Positions 24,961 through 38,000 of a stretch of DNA of 64,000 nt are shown here, in pieces. Position 1 is the first letter of the stretch. Each line of letters starts with the position of its first letter. Both the position numbers and the translations under genes were made by a program. Source of the DNA: Xiphophorus maculatus (taxonomy: Eukaryota > Chordata > Actinopteri > Cyprinodontiformes > Poeciliidae); assembly GCF_002775205.1 (NCBI RefSeq), contig NC_036447.1:13188501-13252500 (forward strand). The letters run 5' to 3'. A model generated the notes under the pieces. It did not search any database. It was not told where the DNA came from and was given only the letters and a program-made list of their open reading frames with translations.

Positions 24961-25600
24961 CCGTTGACTTTGATCTTGTTGCCGTGTTTTTTTTCCTCCA
25001 GATATGCTGTTCAAACTCAGTCAGCCATGATGAGATGTAAGGACCCAAACATGACTTCCTGACATACTAGGCTGTACTTCACTAATAACCCCCCCAAAAA
25101 TCAAACATATTTAAACTGAGAACACTGAAAAAATTTTTACGTCACTGACCGAGAAACCAGCATGTGGGGTGGACACTTTTCTTCAGGGATCAAGTCACAA
25201 ATGTTTGTTCTTGTAGTATATCAAACAGAACATTGTTTTTGTATTTAAAGAGAAAAGGTTGTTTTTGTCTCAGTCTAGGATTTACTTTAGTAGGTGAACT
25301 TTTTTTTAATTGAAATTTTAAAGAAATATGCTTCTCTACTACCACAAATACATTAAAGCAGCATTTTTTGGATATGGTTTCATGAAGCCAGAACAATGTC
25401 ATTCCAGATATTTCTAAATCAGGTTTAATGAAAGTCTAGGTCCCTTACCATTACTATGTGATTGCGTGTGTCAGAAATCATTTAAATTATGCTGGAAATA
25501 GATTTTAGCTAAGAAAGCAAAATGAACCTTTTGTGGAGTACATTTTATAATTTTGTCAGGTGGCCTACAAATAAAATGTTTTCATAAATACATCTTAAAG
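24961..25600 (+). other. rhoh: rhoh 3'UTR with polyadenylation signal
   Basis: Unspliced sequence after the stop reaches AATAAA at 25570-25575, immediately before a MITE-like element. Confidence 0.5.
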
Positions 25601-26047
25601 CCCAAAAATATTCATATTTTTGGCAGACTAGGGTTTAAAGTAATGTTTTGTTTTTTCGAACATGTTACGTCTTAATCGAAGCAATTATATCGTTTTGGAG
25701 TGGCCTAGTCAGAGTTCTGACTTGTCCTCAGAATCTGAGGGGGAGCTAAAGATTAGGGTGATGGCAAAGAGGCCCACCGGCCTCAGAGATCAGGAGCTTA
25801 AAACTAGAGATAATTCAACAAAATACCAGAGGAGACTTAAAAGTAATATATATAATTTACAGCACACCATTTTTAAATAAAATATTGAAACAGGTGAACA
25901 ATTTTTTGTATTGATACTCCTTTTCCATGGTTTTGTTATCTTTTGTGAAATGCCCGTCTCATTTACGATCATTGACAAACGTCTCGGTTAAAAGAAAAAT
26001 AATTTTAAATCTAAACATGCCAGAGGTGCTAATATTTTTGAGCTGTA
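25596..26047. mobile_element. Short Tc1-like element with a transposase fragment
   Basis: Ends are imperfect inverted repeats: aaagcccaaaaatattcata at the left, and the complement of gctaatatttttgagctgta at the right. The interior (25690-25800) still encodes a recognisable end of a Tc1 transposase, with LEWPSQSSDL and later GELKIRVMAKRPTGL. This fragment shows it derives from a full Tc1 copy by internal loss. Confidence 0.65.
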
Positions 26048-28460
26048 AATAAAAAATATTATGTTTTTTAAAATAATTTTACATAAGTTCTGAACCAGCT
26101 AAAGAATAAAGGGAAAAAAGTGTTTCTTTTTAGAAACATTTATCTATTCAGTTATTTATGAAAATGACATGAAAAACCACAAGCATAAGATTTGTGATAT
26201 ATTTAATTTTCTTTCTAATGTTCAAATTTCTTCATGTCTTCATGAAACAAGTGACAAGCTAAAACTTGTCACTAAAGTTTGAGTAAATGCCTGAATTGTT
26301 CCTGCTCTACATTGCAATAATTCCAATGTACAAGAATGAAAAGAAAATAATTTGTGGGTTTTCTGTGAAGTCTTTGTGTCTTACTTGGTTTTGTTGGATG
26401 TTCCTGGATTGAACTTCAACATGTAGGAACCAAACACTGTAAGATGTTAAATTTAAATCCTTATTGTAAACACTTGGTTCAGTATTTTCTTGCACCAACA
26501 TTTTTTATGATATGAATTTATTTGTGGTGCAAGTCTTTAACAAAAGAATATAACATGCATTGTGGGATTTTAAGCTGTTTTATCATCTTTAAATAAAACT
26601 TGTGTTGTTCTGAATTAGGGCTACAAATTTGGCATTTTTATGTCTCTGGCCTGTCAGGCTGTTAAATAGAAAATCCTATCCTGTATTTACTTGCTTTAAA
26701 AAAATCCTCTCTCAATAAAAGTAATAATAGTTCAGTGAAACATTACAAAAAAGAGGAAATGAAACATAGTGCTAACATTATATTTTCTGATATGTCTAGA
26801 TAGTTAGCAGCTCAGCTGTAAAGAAATGAAACTATGGCTCTTTTATCTCCATATCTTAAAATATTCATGCAATCATAAACATGATTAAACTGCATCTCAG
26901 CACTATTGTTTAAGACATTTTCATTTGCTTAAACACACATAGAGTCAGGAGAAGTAAAGCAGGGAGGTTTAGATTAGAGATAAGTTTTATCTTCTTAGGT
27001 TTAGCTATGCAGCTCAAATCAAGTACTGGGATTCCGCCAATAAGATATAATGTATGTTCATGTATGTAATGTGTAAAAAATGCATGCAAATGTTGCTATG
27101 GTCTTATGTAAAATTTGAGAAACTTAATTACTACTAAAAGTGTCGTTTTCAGAACAAAACACACTCATAAAAAACAGAGTCAACCAGGAAAAAGGCTCAG
27201 AGAAACCATTCCTTCCCCCTCATGTTTTCTCCCGCTCTTTCTCTGCGTGCCTCTGCGTCTTCATGTGGTGTTCGGAGCCGCTGAGGATGAGAGGCACCAT
27301 CAAGACTTTTCAAGGATATGCTTAAAAACACCTAACCACATCCCAGTCTACACATGAACTCTCATGTACAAACATTACATTACATTGCACACGCACACAC
27401 ACAAAATAAAAATGTATAGCAACCTTCAGCTTAATTTTTATTTCTTACAAATTTCTTCTCTTAGTTGTTTCTGCAGGGCCACTTACAAGTGCTTCAGTAC
27501 AGTCACACAACATTCACAAAACCTGGACCATCTGAACAGAGGCGTTTAAAACTAACAGATCTCAGTGCTGTAGTGATAGCTTTAATGTTTTATTTACAAT
27601 CCACAATATTATTAATGATGGTTCCACAATTATTTCTGCTTCAACTCATTCTGAATAAGAAAAGAGAAGCTCTCGACTTTAAAGTTCAGTGTGTTTGGCT
27701 CACTGCTGTGGTCACATCTTTTATGTCTCATTATTCTCTGTGCCACAGCTACCACAATGCCTCATCCCTTTATCTCTCTGTCTGAGTGTCTTTTTCTCAC
27801 ACACATACACACATGTACACACGCCCACAGGCATTGTACTGCACTGTGGGTGTCGAGCCACTTTACGGTTAGCAGTAGTTCCTGTGCTGACATCTGAAGA
27901 GCCTCGGGGGATCTATGTGAGGGGCTGGTGAGTTGATCTTTACTTCATCAGATCTGGCATTTTGACAAAACAGCAGCCACAACACAGATGCAGCAAATAA
28001 CTTTGATAATACTTGCCTTTCATTTGCTGCTGCAGGACTACAGGACCTCACTGAGCCATCAATTTAGAGAAAGCCTACCAGACCTGTTTGAGACCTCATG
28101 TTACCATGGTGACGAGGCTCAATTAGTTAGCCCTGTGGGTTGTCTTGATTGGTACTTTACCCACAGCCAATATGTTGTCAGTGTTTTAACATTTAAACAA
28201 ACTTTTAACAAATTGTAAGTAAAAAGTCTTTTTTTTTAAAACACATTTTCTTGTTTCATATCTAGATGTGGTCCAGTGTTGACTGGGCATGCTAAATAAC
28301 ATAAATTACAGTTTCTAGGCTTTCTAATTTTTCTTGAACTTTATTATTTGAGTACATCAAAATTTTAAAACAGAACATATGTACTTCATAAAAAAAAAAT
28401 CATAAATCTAGCATTTTATTGAACACCTAACCAAGATTTTCTGAAATGTATCTGCAACAC
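26048..28460. other. Spacer between rhoh and chrna9, no gene seen
   Basis: AT-rich with short (CA)n runs near 27390 and 27800. Open frames near 27465-27785 and 27988-28218 have no recognisable domain, no matching splice sites and no conserved composition. Confidence 0.45.
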
Positions 28461-28951
28461 TACAGACTGATTAAATAAATGAAAATATTATTGAAAAGTC
28501 AATTAATTTCAGGAACCTTGTCACTAAATGAAACACATTATATAGATTAATTACACACAAATTACTTTTTAAATACTTTGTTTCTCTTAATTATGATTTT
28601 TTTTCACTTACAATTAATGAAAATCTGGCATTTAAAATTAGAGTATTTACTTCCATCCATCCATCCATTTTCTAAAACCTTTGTCCCTAGTGGGGTCAGG
28701 AGGGCTGCTGGTGCCCATCTCCAGCGAACGTTTTAGGCGAGAGGCAGGGTAAACCCTGGACAGGTCACCAGTCTGTCGCAGGGCAAGAATATTTACTTAA
28801 TATACTCAATATGAAAACATTTTTAAAATATAGTCTTAATGAAAATTATGCTTAATACCTACTTAAAGTTTGTCAATTTTCAGAATGTACTTTTAATCAG
28901 ACAAATTAGCCTCATTGGAATGCATATTTTAATTTATTGAATATGACTGTA
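28461..28951. mobile_element. MITE with tacagtcat-type inverted ends, split by a later insertion
   Basis: Left end tacagactgattaaataaa (28461) and right end ttattgaatatgactgta (ending 28951) are inverted relatives of the ends of the copy at 38001-38305. Internal phrases, such as tattattgaaaagtc and taatgaaaa, are also shared. It is interrupted at 28654-28789. Confidence 0.65.
28654..28789. mobile_element. Short retroposed repeat with (ATCC)n end and 9-bp target duplication
   Basis: The insert begins with ccatccatccatcc and contains ggacaggtcaccagtctgtc, a very common fish dispersed repeat. It is bracketed by the same 9 bases, tatttactt, at 28645-28653 and 28790-28798. Related fragments are near 29200-29290 and 34185-34265. 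A simple (ATCC)n end and a target duplication point to target-primed insertion of a LINE/SINE 3' end; the family is not certain. Confidence 0.7.
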
Positions 28952-31900
28952 TGTTGTGCATTGTGCCCATTTAGTGATTTAGTTTGCCTTTTGTGGACAC
29001 AGTCACACACCATTTTATGTTGTTTTTCTATCCAAGTCCTGAATTCAAAATAGATCAACTTTGGATTGATTTATAACAGTTTATGGGTCCATAACTGTCT
29101 AAATGTCAAATGATTTACATAAAATGATCAAAAATGCCTTGTTCACTAAACCAGGTCTATTTGGGTGAAAATCAATAATTTATCAGTCTTCAACAGTCTG
29201 TTGAGCAGAGGAAGGGTACAAACGGCCATCACAAGGTCACAGAGAGACACAGGAAGAGCTATTCACTCTCAGCTATAGGCAATTTAAAGTAGTTTATTAT
29301 TTTACTGATCCTCAAAGTGCTTCTACAAAAATCACATTAAATTATTTGAGAATACAGTTCACATGCACCAATGCACAATGTTTTTAGGCAACTTTAGTTT
29401 CTTTTTTACAAACTCTGACTTGTGTAATGAGGAAGCTGGAACTGAACTCACAAGTGTCTCAATTGTCCAATGACTGATCCAGGTCCACAGCTACCAGGTC
29501 TCGGACTTACCTGAGAATTTTATTGGACTTTTGAGCAGCTGACTTACATGCTGTTTTTACAGTGTCCAATAAACCTGATTACCCTGATGTTGTTTTCACA
29601 CCAAATCTGTTTGGACTGCTTTAAAAACATGATTTTAATCAGATAGTCCACTTTGTTGGGGCAGGTGTGAAAGCTCAGCTGAACTATGGGTCAAGCCAAA
29701 CAAGTGAAGTCCTGTCCAGAGGAAAACATTGGTGTCAGCTTGTTTGCAAGAAAACCTTGGTGCAGTTTGTTTACTGAGTGAATGCAAACTGACTATTCAA
29801 CAAACTGATGTCTTGGCTAGTTGTGGAAGTGGCCTAAACAACAGGTAGCCTGACACATCAATTTCCCCACTGTGGAAAAATAAAGGATTTTTCTATTCTA
29901 TTCTGTTAAAAACTTCACTCAGATTGAGTAATGAAAACTTCACCATCTTGATTATGTTAAATAAGACTTGGTGCCAAACACTTTAAAATGGATAACAATG
30001 TTCAGACCAAAAATAATGCATTGTATAAAATATTTTATGTCTTTATGGCTTTGATCAAAAGATAAATGTTAAAAATGACTAGCACTAGCTTGTGTTAGCT
30101 ACTTAGGTAAAAAGCTAATGCTAGCTTGAGTGACCACACTTGTTCTCTGGTGCAAACTAAACCTAACCCACTGATATTAACATTAGTATACAGCATAATT
30201 TTACCATCCGTTTCTTATTTCCTCCTGTGGAAGAGGTCCAACATAGTCGGGGTTTCTATGCAAAGCCCCTTCTAGCCTCTTTCACATTTTGTGATCTAAT
30301 GTTTTATTAAAGCACTCCCTGTTGGGGATCGAGAAATAACTCAGCAGTTTTTACTGTGTAGGCGACTTCAACCCTCACAGAATCATGCAGCCTCCATTTA
30401 GGGAGAGGATAGCCTGAAATAAAACAGAAGAAAACAACTCTGGTTATCACAAGAAATTGCTGAGCACACAGTCATCTGTGGAGAAGTGCTTTGCACATCC
30501 TCAGATGAAGACATTTACGTCACATGTTTGTAACTGTTTCCGTAGCAGGAAAAACTCTTGGTTTCTCGTAGATATATGCGATATAAAACAATCCTGTCAA
30601 AGTCTGACCAGTAAGATGACCAATGACTATAGAGCTTCGCTTTAAGGAAGAGGTTGGATATCATCTCTCAGATGCATGGCCTGCTGTTACACACTGAAAA
30701 AGAAACAATCTTAGCAGATTAAACAAAGTTGTTTAGATGACAAGGTATAGCCTTAATATCCTTAATATACTGTATATAACCATTGATATTATCAGCCGGT
30801 AAGGCCTAACTGAATCTTAATATTTAGTTCTCACTTTGCTGCTTTGTTAGCATTTATTACCGGAAACACAAAATAAAAAACTGGTCAAATACATGTTGTG
30901 GTTGGATTACTTTGTCTGCTCTCGTCTAAAAACATCGGAGATGAAAATGTGAGACCTTCATTATTCAAAAGGTACAACATTCAAAGACATGGCGTTAATG
31001 AGAGTTTATAAAAGCTTCACAGCCACTTTCATTTAAACTTTAATGCATCATATTATTAGTAAATGCTAATAGCATCAGTGAGATTTAAAGTTCAATTTGC
31101 TCCCATTTTTTTTGCCAAGACTAAATTTCTGTTTACATGGAGCTTGAATAGAGTGAAGTTTTTCTCTCTGTTGAAGCAACTTGTAGTCTACCTCATAATA
31201 GGGCTGGATTTATTACCACACATTAAATAACAAGATTTTCGATTAACTGAACAAATTGACAACAAATCTTTAATAAATCTTTCTTTTCATTAGCAAATCC
31301 AACTCGCTAAAAGTGATGTTTACCTAATATATTCTTCTTTTCACAGCTCTTGTGTGTGCACACTCACAAGGCTACCAGCACCCAGACAAGTTCTGGTTTC
31401 TTTTCTGTTGTGCAAACACTCGAAGCACTTCTTTCTTGTTGTGTTTGTTGTATCATGCTTCTCATCGATCAGCACACAAGCTTATATTCCAACAATCACT
31501 TAACACTTTTTTTCTTGATAGATCATCTTGTTTCAGACACAAAAATATGCAAAAAATCTTCACAAGCCTTCTCTGATCATAAAACAAACAAACAAGAAAA
31601 TACAGGTTATGGTTTGCAGAAATTAATTTTTGCCACTGACTTACACTATGGCTTATTTTCCCTTACAAACACACGCACTCATGCACACCCTGTCTTAGAT
31701 GCACACAGGAAACACCTGTCCTGTGAGAGCTCAGTACCACAGAAACTGAGTGACACAGTAACATCGCAATGTGCAGTTTCTCTGCGGAATCGGAGCACAT
31801 TGTCAGTAACATTTGCCAGTATTTTGTAATGTTGCAGATTTATCTGCTTTTATTCTTGTAAATAAACTGATTTCAGGTAAAAAAAAAAAGCGCCGAGGCT

Positions 31901-32850
31901 ACAGTGGTAACATATTAATTACAGAGGACATGTAAAGTCAGCTCTGGGACAGTTGTGTCCTGGAGCTGGTAGAAAATGTACATATTTTCTACCACTTGTA
32001 TATCAAATTGGAGAAAAACAAAACTTGAACAAATAGTTAACTGTTTTTTTTTTTACTTTTAAATTTGAAAGAAAAAACAAAACAAAAAAAAGACAAACTT
32101 CATATAAAAAATGTTGTTTTTACTTTAGTTTCTGAAATTTCAAACAAAATCTTCAGATCAGCAGAATTTCATTCAGTTAAAGAAACAACGAAACACGTTA
32201 GGAGCTCAAAGTTTCCCTCAAACCACACTCATTTTACTGTCTATTGTCTGGAGATGACTTTTTAAGTTATTAAATATAACTTAAAACAGCAGCAATACAA
32301 ACAGGTCTATACATGCAAAATTAGCTTAAAACTAAGCTGGCAGAATGGATTGTAGGAGGACCACTACTTGGCCCTTCTAAGAATATACAAAGCCTCATCC
32401 GTTTCCTCTCAGTTTTACTCTTTGTTCTGCTTACACATTTTTCTTGCTGCTCAAATTTGGCTAAATTCTAAAAGGCCACATTTAGAAATTGTAGATAATT
32501 TGTAAGCATTTCCGTTTTATTCTGGAAAAGAATAAAAATGTTATCATATAGTAAAATTAATCTATCAAATATTACTTAAACCCTATTATTTTTTTCAAAA
32601 ACAAACAAATGAATAAAATCTTAATCGGAAGACATAGAATACAAGCAAAAGTATTATTTTGAATGATTCTTAGATATTCTGTTTTTGCAAAATGTCTAAT
32701 AGAATCAGTAAGCTTTTCCTTTTTACATAATCTGCTTCCAGAAGGAAATTAAAAATCTTTTTGTAATTGCTCAACAAATTGCAAACAATCTTAATACACT
32801 GGAACAACTGATCATTAATTGAGAAAATATCCTCAGAGATATCTGCGTGA
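28952..32850. other. Spacer upstream of chrna9, no gene seen
   Basis: Contains small repeat pieces (near 29200-29290 and a 'tttccccactgtgg' retroposon tail near 29860-29910) in AT-rich DNA. A 160-codon frame at 31350-31829 lacks an ATG at its head, has no known domain and has no supporting splice sites. Confidence 0.45.
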
Positions 32851-32853
32851 ATG

Positions 32854-33055
32854 GGTGTGTGTGTGTGTGTGTTCATTATGAATAACAGGACATAATGTCG
32901 CTAACTGTGTAACGCAGTCCGGCTGGGTGTGTATGTGTGTGTGTGTCGTACAGCTTGTGGTCATGTACACAAGTGGAAGAAGATGTTGGGCATCACATTT
33001 CACCTGGAGACATTGTGCAATGTGATATCAAAGTATGTGTGTGTGAGTGTGTGTG
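32854..33055. repeat. (GT)n microsatellites upstream of chrna9
   Basis: Three GT-rich tracts, near 32855-32872, 32926-32946 and 33033-33055, lie within 450 bases of the chrna9 start codon and may vary in length between individuals. Confidence 0.85.
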
Positions 33056-33317
33056 TTGTCCCAGGTCCTGTTCCGCAGCAGCAATTACACATAGAGAGAG
33101 ACAGATGCGATCTGCAACTAACAACCAGCCAAGCATTCAGAGCCTCTGACAGGATGTCAGACTTCAGGAACGTTCTGCGGTCTCGTAGGGTCCTGTCTCA
33201 CCGGTGCAGAACCGAGATCCAAACTGAGTGACGCTCTGGGTCTGGACCTGGCAGGTCTTGGTAACCGCTGTGCTAAATAATTGATCACATTGCGAGAGAG
33301 GAGCAAAAAAAAAAAAA

Positions 33318-36300
33318 ATGAGGAGAACAGCAGTGATGGTTTGGATAAGTCTTTTGGTGCAAGGTTAGTTTTGCTGAAGGGTTTATCTTATTATTGATTG
33401 CCTTGTTTTTCCTCCTTTGTTGTTGTTCTAGATTCAGAAATGAAAAGGCCTCTCTAACATATGTTTTTTCTATGTTTAACCTCTTCATGTGTGCTCAGTG
33501 TCCCATGGTGCTCAGGGTCATTATGCCCAGAAGCTTCTGAATGACCTGATGGAGGACTATTCCAACGCTCTGAGACCTGTGGAGGACACAGACAAGGCCC
33601 TCAATGTCTCCCTTCAGATCACGCTGTCACAGATCAAAGACATGGTGAGTACAGAGAAAACTCAAGAAGACATCATCCACAAACAGAAAACCACAGGTAT
33701 GAGCCCAAAAATGTAAGAATTTGAGCTGGATTATATAGCATTTCAGGATTTTCTCCATTTTCTGAGACAAAACTGTGACTTAGTAAAATGAGTTGTTGCA
33801 GACTCTAGTAACTGGAAGATCTGCTGCATGTCCTCAGGCAAGTTTACCTCTGCACCTCAGTTTGATTACAAATGTGCAAATGTTCATATAAATATAACAA
33901 AAAAGAGAGGGAAAGGTGGCATTACCCTGTGATAATGCAATTTTCACTTTACTTTATTAGAAATAGCTATGTCTAATGATACAAATAATTAACTTGGGTG
34001 TCATGGATCAATTTTTCCTGTAGGTTATTGCTACAGCTGGGCAAAATATTTCATTTCTTGTGCAAGTAAACTCCATTGATAACGTTTCACATTTGTTTGT
34101 TATTTTACTGATAACCATAAGAGTGTGTTTGGAAGAAAGATTTTTTAATTTTTTGTTTTAATTTTTATTTTGGAAAATACAAGGTGTACCAAGCCTCTTG
34201 CCCAGTGACTGCTGGAGATAGGCACCATCGGCTATACAGGGATAAACTGGGATGGATGGATGGATGGAGTCACTAAGAGTCATGAAAATATAATTACATT
34301 TTTTTATATGAATTAATAAAAGAGACTGAGCATAATAAATACATTTTAAGCATAAAAACTTATGGCTATCGCTGCTATAAAATAGCAATTAAAAATCAGA
34401 CAAAAATAATAATAAAAAAAGATTTTTGTTCTCTTCAGCACATAATTCAACCCCCCTCAAATCTTTAAAGTTGGTAACATCTCTCAAAGGAAACGTAAAT
34501 ATTTTTCTTTGATGATGCAGGTGCATCAAAAGTTTCTTCATACATTTACGTTTTTGAATGATGCAGAGACTGGAATGTACTAAATATAAAACTTGTTGTG
34601 TCTGCGTCATAGTAGATTGTAGCTGTAACATTTATATTTATTGTACTGTTCTTTGTTGGAAAGCATTTAGTAAATCAGTTTAGGTTGTGGTTTATTGTCT
34701 GAGTTGTGTTTGCTATCTAGATTGAGATGTCTTAAATTGTCTGTTTTTTAATGGAAATGCCTGTGGTATAGGATGAAAGGAACCAGGTGCTCACCACCTA
34801 CCTGTGGATACGGCAGGTCTGGCACGATGCCTACCTGAAGTGGGACAAAGAGGACTACGACGACTTAGAGATGATTAACATCCCCAGTGATTTGGTTTGG
34901 AAACCTGACATTGTTCTCTACAACAAGTCCGTAATTTGAAGCAAAAGAGACAAAGCAGACGTTGAATAGTGACTAAAATAAGAAAACGCGCATCCATAAA
35001 TGTGTCCTTTGTTTTCATTCTGTTAATGTAGAGCCGATGAGGAGTCCTCAGAGTCGCCCAGCACTAATGTGAAGCTTCGTTATAACGGAGAGATCGTGTG
35101 GGACTCTCCGGCCATCACAAAGAGCTCATGTGTGGTGGACGTCTCCTACTTCCCCTTTGACTGGCAGTCATGCAATCTCACCTTTGGTTCCTGGACCTAC
35201 AATGGCAACCAGGTATGTGGAAGCAGGACGCTCAAAAGGTGGAGGACATTAAAAAATAAAGTTCTTGGAGATCAGACAATAGAAATGTAACCTTGAAGCA
35301 TATTATTACCATTAAATGATCTCTGTCCGTTCTGGGAGCACACAAAAAAATGGAAAAACTTTCCATGCAGGTGGACATCAGTTTGGGCATGGACAGCGGC
35401 GACCTGTCCGACTTTGTGGAGAACGTGGAGTGGGAGTGTCACGGCATGCCTGCAGTCAGGAATGTGATGATGTATGGCTGCTGCTCAGACCCGTACACAG
35501 AAATCACCTACACTTTGCTCCTTAAGCGCCGCTCCTCCTTCTACATCTTCAACCTGCTCCTGCCCTGCTTCCTCATCTCGTTCCTGGCTCCGCTGGGATT
35601 CTACTTGCCAGCCGACTCGGGAGAGAAGGTGTCTCTGGGGGTCACGGTGCTACTGGCGCTCACCGTGTTTCAGCTGCTGGTGGCTGAGAGCATGCCTCCT
35701 GCTGAAAGCATGCCCTACATAGGTCTGAACCAGTTTTTATCCATTTTTGCCTGTCTTTAGGTCGACATTCATGTGGGAGTTAGCTACAAATGTAGAACTA
35801 CCATATGTAGTTAAATGAATATTTAAAATTACTTAAAAAGGTAATTAAGTAAAAACCAAAGGAAAAAGTTGCCTAATAATTTTTCAGTTGTTTGTGATTC
35901 ATTTTTGTTGAGTGCTTCTCTTTAAAGATTCTGCTTTTTTTTCACAGGTCATTGGATTTAAAGCCAGTTAAACCCAACTCCATTGGGTTTAACTGGCAAA
36001 TTTTAGATATGGATAATTAAATTATTTTAGCACCACTCAAACTAAGGAAAAGTTAGAAAGAAGAAAAATCTGACACACACATTTAAAATTAGAGTATCAC
36101 ATGAGATCAATAAAAGCACCATGTTTAAAAACACAAATGTTTTTATTATCTGCTTAAAGGTTGTTATTTTCAAAGGGTAATTTTAATCTGACTAACAAGA
36201 CTCAACACTGCTAATTTTTAAAAATATATCCAGATTTTCTGAACATGACTGTAGATATGTATATGTATATGCTTGCACTCTGATGAGATTCCCAAGGCCT

Positions 36301-37633
36301 TTTAAAGAGGAACAGAAGGAGAAATCCTTCGCTGTACTTAATGAACTGTTGCCAACAGCTTTTCATCATCTCACACAGTCCCAGCTCAAGTTATCTTTTT
36401 ACCAAACTCCACAGTGTTTGTTATGGCAGGAAATAGTTTTTCCCAGCAGGCCTCCCAAGGAACCCATTAGATTCTCTTGATTGTTATAGAGACTTTTGAC
36501 ATCTTTGCTGAAGTTCTCTAATGTGCTCTTTGGAGCTTTCTGCTTTGTTATTCTGTCTAGTATCGATAGTAATGCTAAAATGTAGTTAAACTGTTGAAAC
36601 TAACGGAACATTTTTACACTAGCTTGCTTAGAGAGTTTTTTTTTTAAATCCTCTATAACAGAAATATTGATATAAATGAGATTCACAGTAGATTTTCAAC
36701 TATTGTCTTTAACTTCTGGATATTGTGGAGTTTTACGCTCCCTAAACGTATCATTTTCTCCATCCTGTCCTGAAGGGAAGTACTACATTGCCACCATGAC
36801 AATGATCACAGCTTCCACGTCCCTCACCATCTTCATCATGAACATCCATTTCTGTGGTGCAGAAGCCAAACCGGTTCCGCAGTGGGCGAAAGTGCTAATC
36901 ATCGACTACATGTCGAAAATCTTTTTCGTCTATGAAGTGGGGGAGAACTGTACGACACCGGAGAGCAAGAGGACCCCGCTGTACCCAGAGGAACCTATGG
37001 GCGATAAGGGTTGTTACTATGATGACAGCTGCCATAATGGCTCCTACCATCACGACGGCGAGTTGTACAGGTACAGCAACGGCCAAGCTGTGCATCATCA
37101 CAGCAAGCATTACAAAAGCCATGCGAATGGCAACGCCAACGGTAGATATCACTATTACAACAACCACAACAACCGTCCTTCCACATTGGAGCGAGGCGAA
37201 ATGAAACAAGAGCCCACTCAACACTACCACCACATCAGACGGGACCAACTGGACTATCAGGCTCCTCCGCACTTCCGAAACCTTCAGCACCTGAATGGGG
37301 GGGTTAAGGAGCAAAATCTCTACTCTTCAGAGAAAATTCAACTCCCATCTTGCCCCTGCTGCTGTCCCTGCCTCCAACATAAACAGGTGGCGATTTCTTT
37401 TTAAAGAATATCAACACTCTTTATTGAGTGTTTGTTTTAACTCCTCTGTGTTTTTCTTCAAGGTGGTAAAAAACATTCAGTACATTGCCAACTGCTTCCG
37501 AGAGCAGAGAGCCACCTGTGCAAAGGTAGCAGAGTGGAAGAAAGTTGCCAAGGTGATGGATAGATTTTTTATGTGGATCTTCTTCGTCATGGTGTTTCTC
37601 ATGAGCATCCTCATCATTGCCAAGGCATCCTGA
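33318..37633 (+). CDS. chrna9: Neuronal acetylcholine receptor subunit alpha-9
   Basis: Seven coding exons join in frame: 33318-33363, 33499-33644, 34772-34926, 35032-35212, 35371-35722, 36776-37386 and 37463-37633, giving 553 residues (human 479). It starts with a signal peptide ([15 protein letters not shown]), then the ligand-binding domain with YAQKLLNDL and the Cys-loop C149-C163 (FPFDWQSC). The vicinal pair C213-C214 (YGCCSDPY) marks an alpha subunit. M1-M3 follow (M2 [19 protein letters not shown]), then the M3-M4 loop and M4 ([20 protein letters not shown]). Alpha-9 forms calcium-permeable receptors with alpha-10 in hair cells. The extra length is all in the M3-M4 loop, which is rich in His, Asn and Tyr and ends with a CPCCCPC cluster. 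An unusual Cys199 replaces the Val of mammals. Teleosts often keep two copies; I cannot tell which this is. Confidence 0.96.
35963..35997. repeat. Perfect 15-bp inverted repeat in chrna9 intron 5
   Basis: gccagttaaacccaa at 35963-35977 pairs exactly with 35983-35997 across a 5-base loop. The stem is too short for a normal pre-miRNA. It may be a small palindrome left by a mobile element. Confidence 0.85.
36080..36253. mobile_element. Fragment of the tacagtcat-type MITE in chrna9 intron 5
   Basis: The phrases aattagagtatcac...gatcaataaaa and the right end gaacatgactgta match the copies at 28461-28951 and 38001-38305. The left terminal repeat is missing. Confidence 0.5.
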
Positions 37634-38000
37634 CAAAGTCCTCCAGCATTACTGGTCCTCAGTGTTACTACTTTCATCAACGTCAGCATCTTATAAAACT
37701 GTATTGCTCTCAAAAAGACAATGAATGTGGTTGTAAAGATGAATTTTTCCTTCTCATCATGTTGCTGCACACAGATTTAACCACGTACTTCACCTAAAGC
37801 CTCCTCCAGTCCTCTTGGGTAGTTAAAGTCAGGTGTGCTCGCATGTGTCACAACGTACTGGAGCGGTAAGACAATCCTGGCTCTTCCCTCGAACATGCAT
37901 GGACTCTGCATTATTGACGAGGTAACAGTCAGACATCCAGCAGTAGGCATTGTGTTTCTGACATTAAGCAATCAGATGCTATTTCCAAGTTTGATCTGTG

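Noticed and set aside
31350-31829. 160-codon frame upstream of chrna9
   Set aside because: Starts at a non-ATG codon, no domain, no splice support; composition fits chance in a (CA)-containing stretch.
35963-35997. Hairpin in chrna9 intron 5 considered as a microRNA precursor
   Set aside because: The stem is only 15 bp with a 5-base loop, far shorter than the about 30-bp stem of a pre-miRNA.
36895-37314. 139-codon open frame antisense to chrna9 exon 6
   Set aside because: Mirror of the His/Asn-rich loop; Val/Ile-rich low complexity, no splice context of its own.
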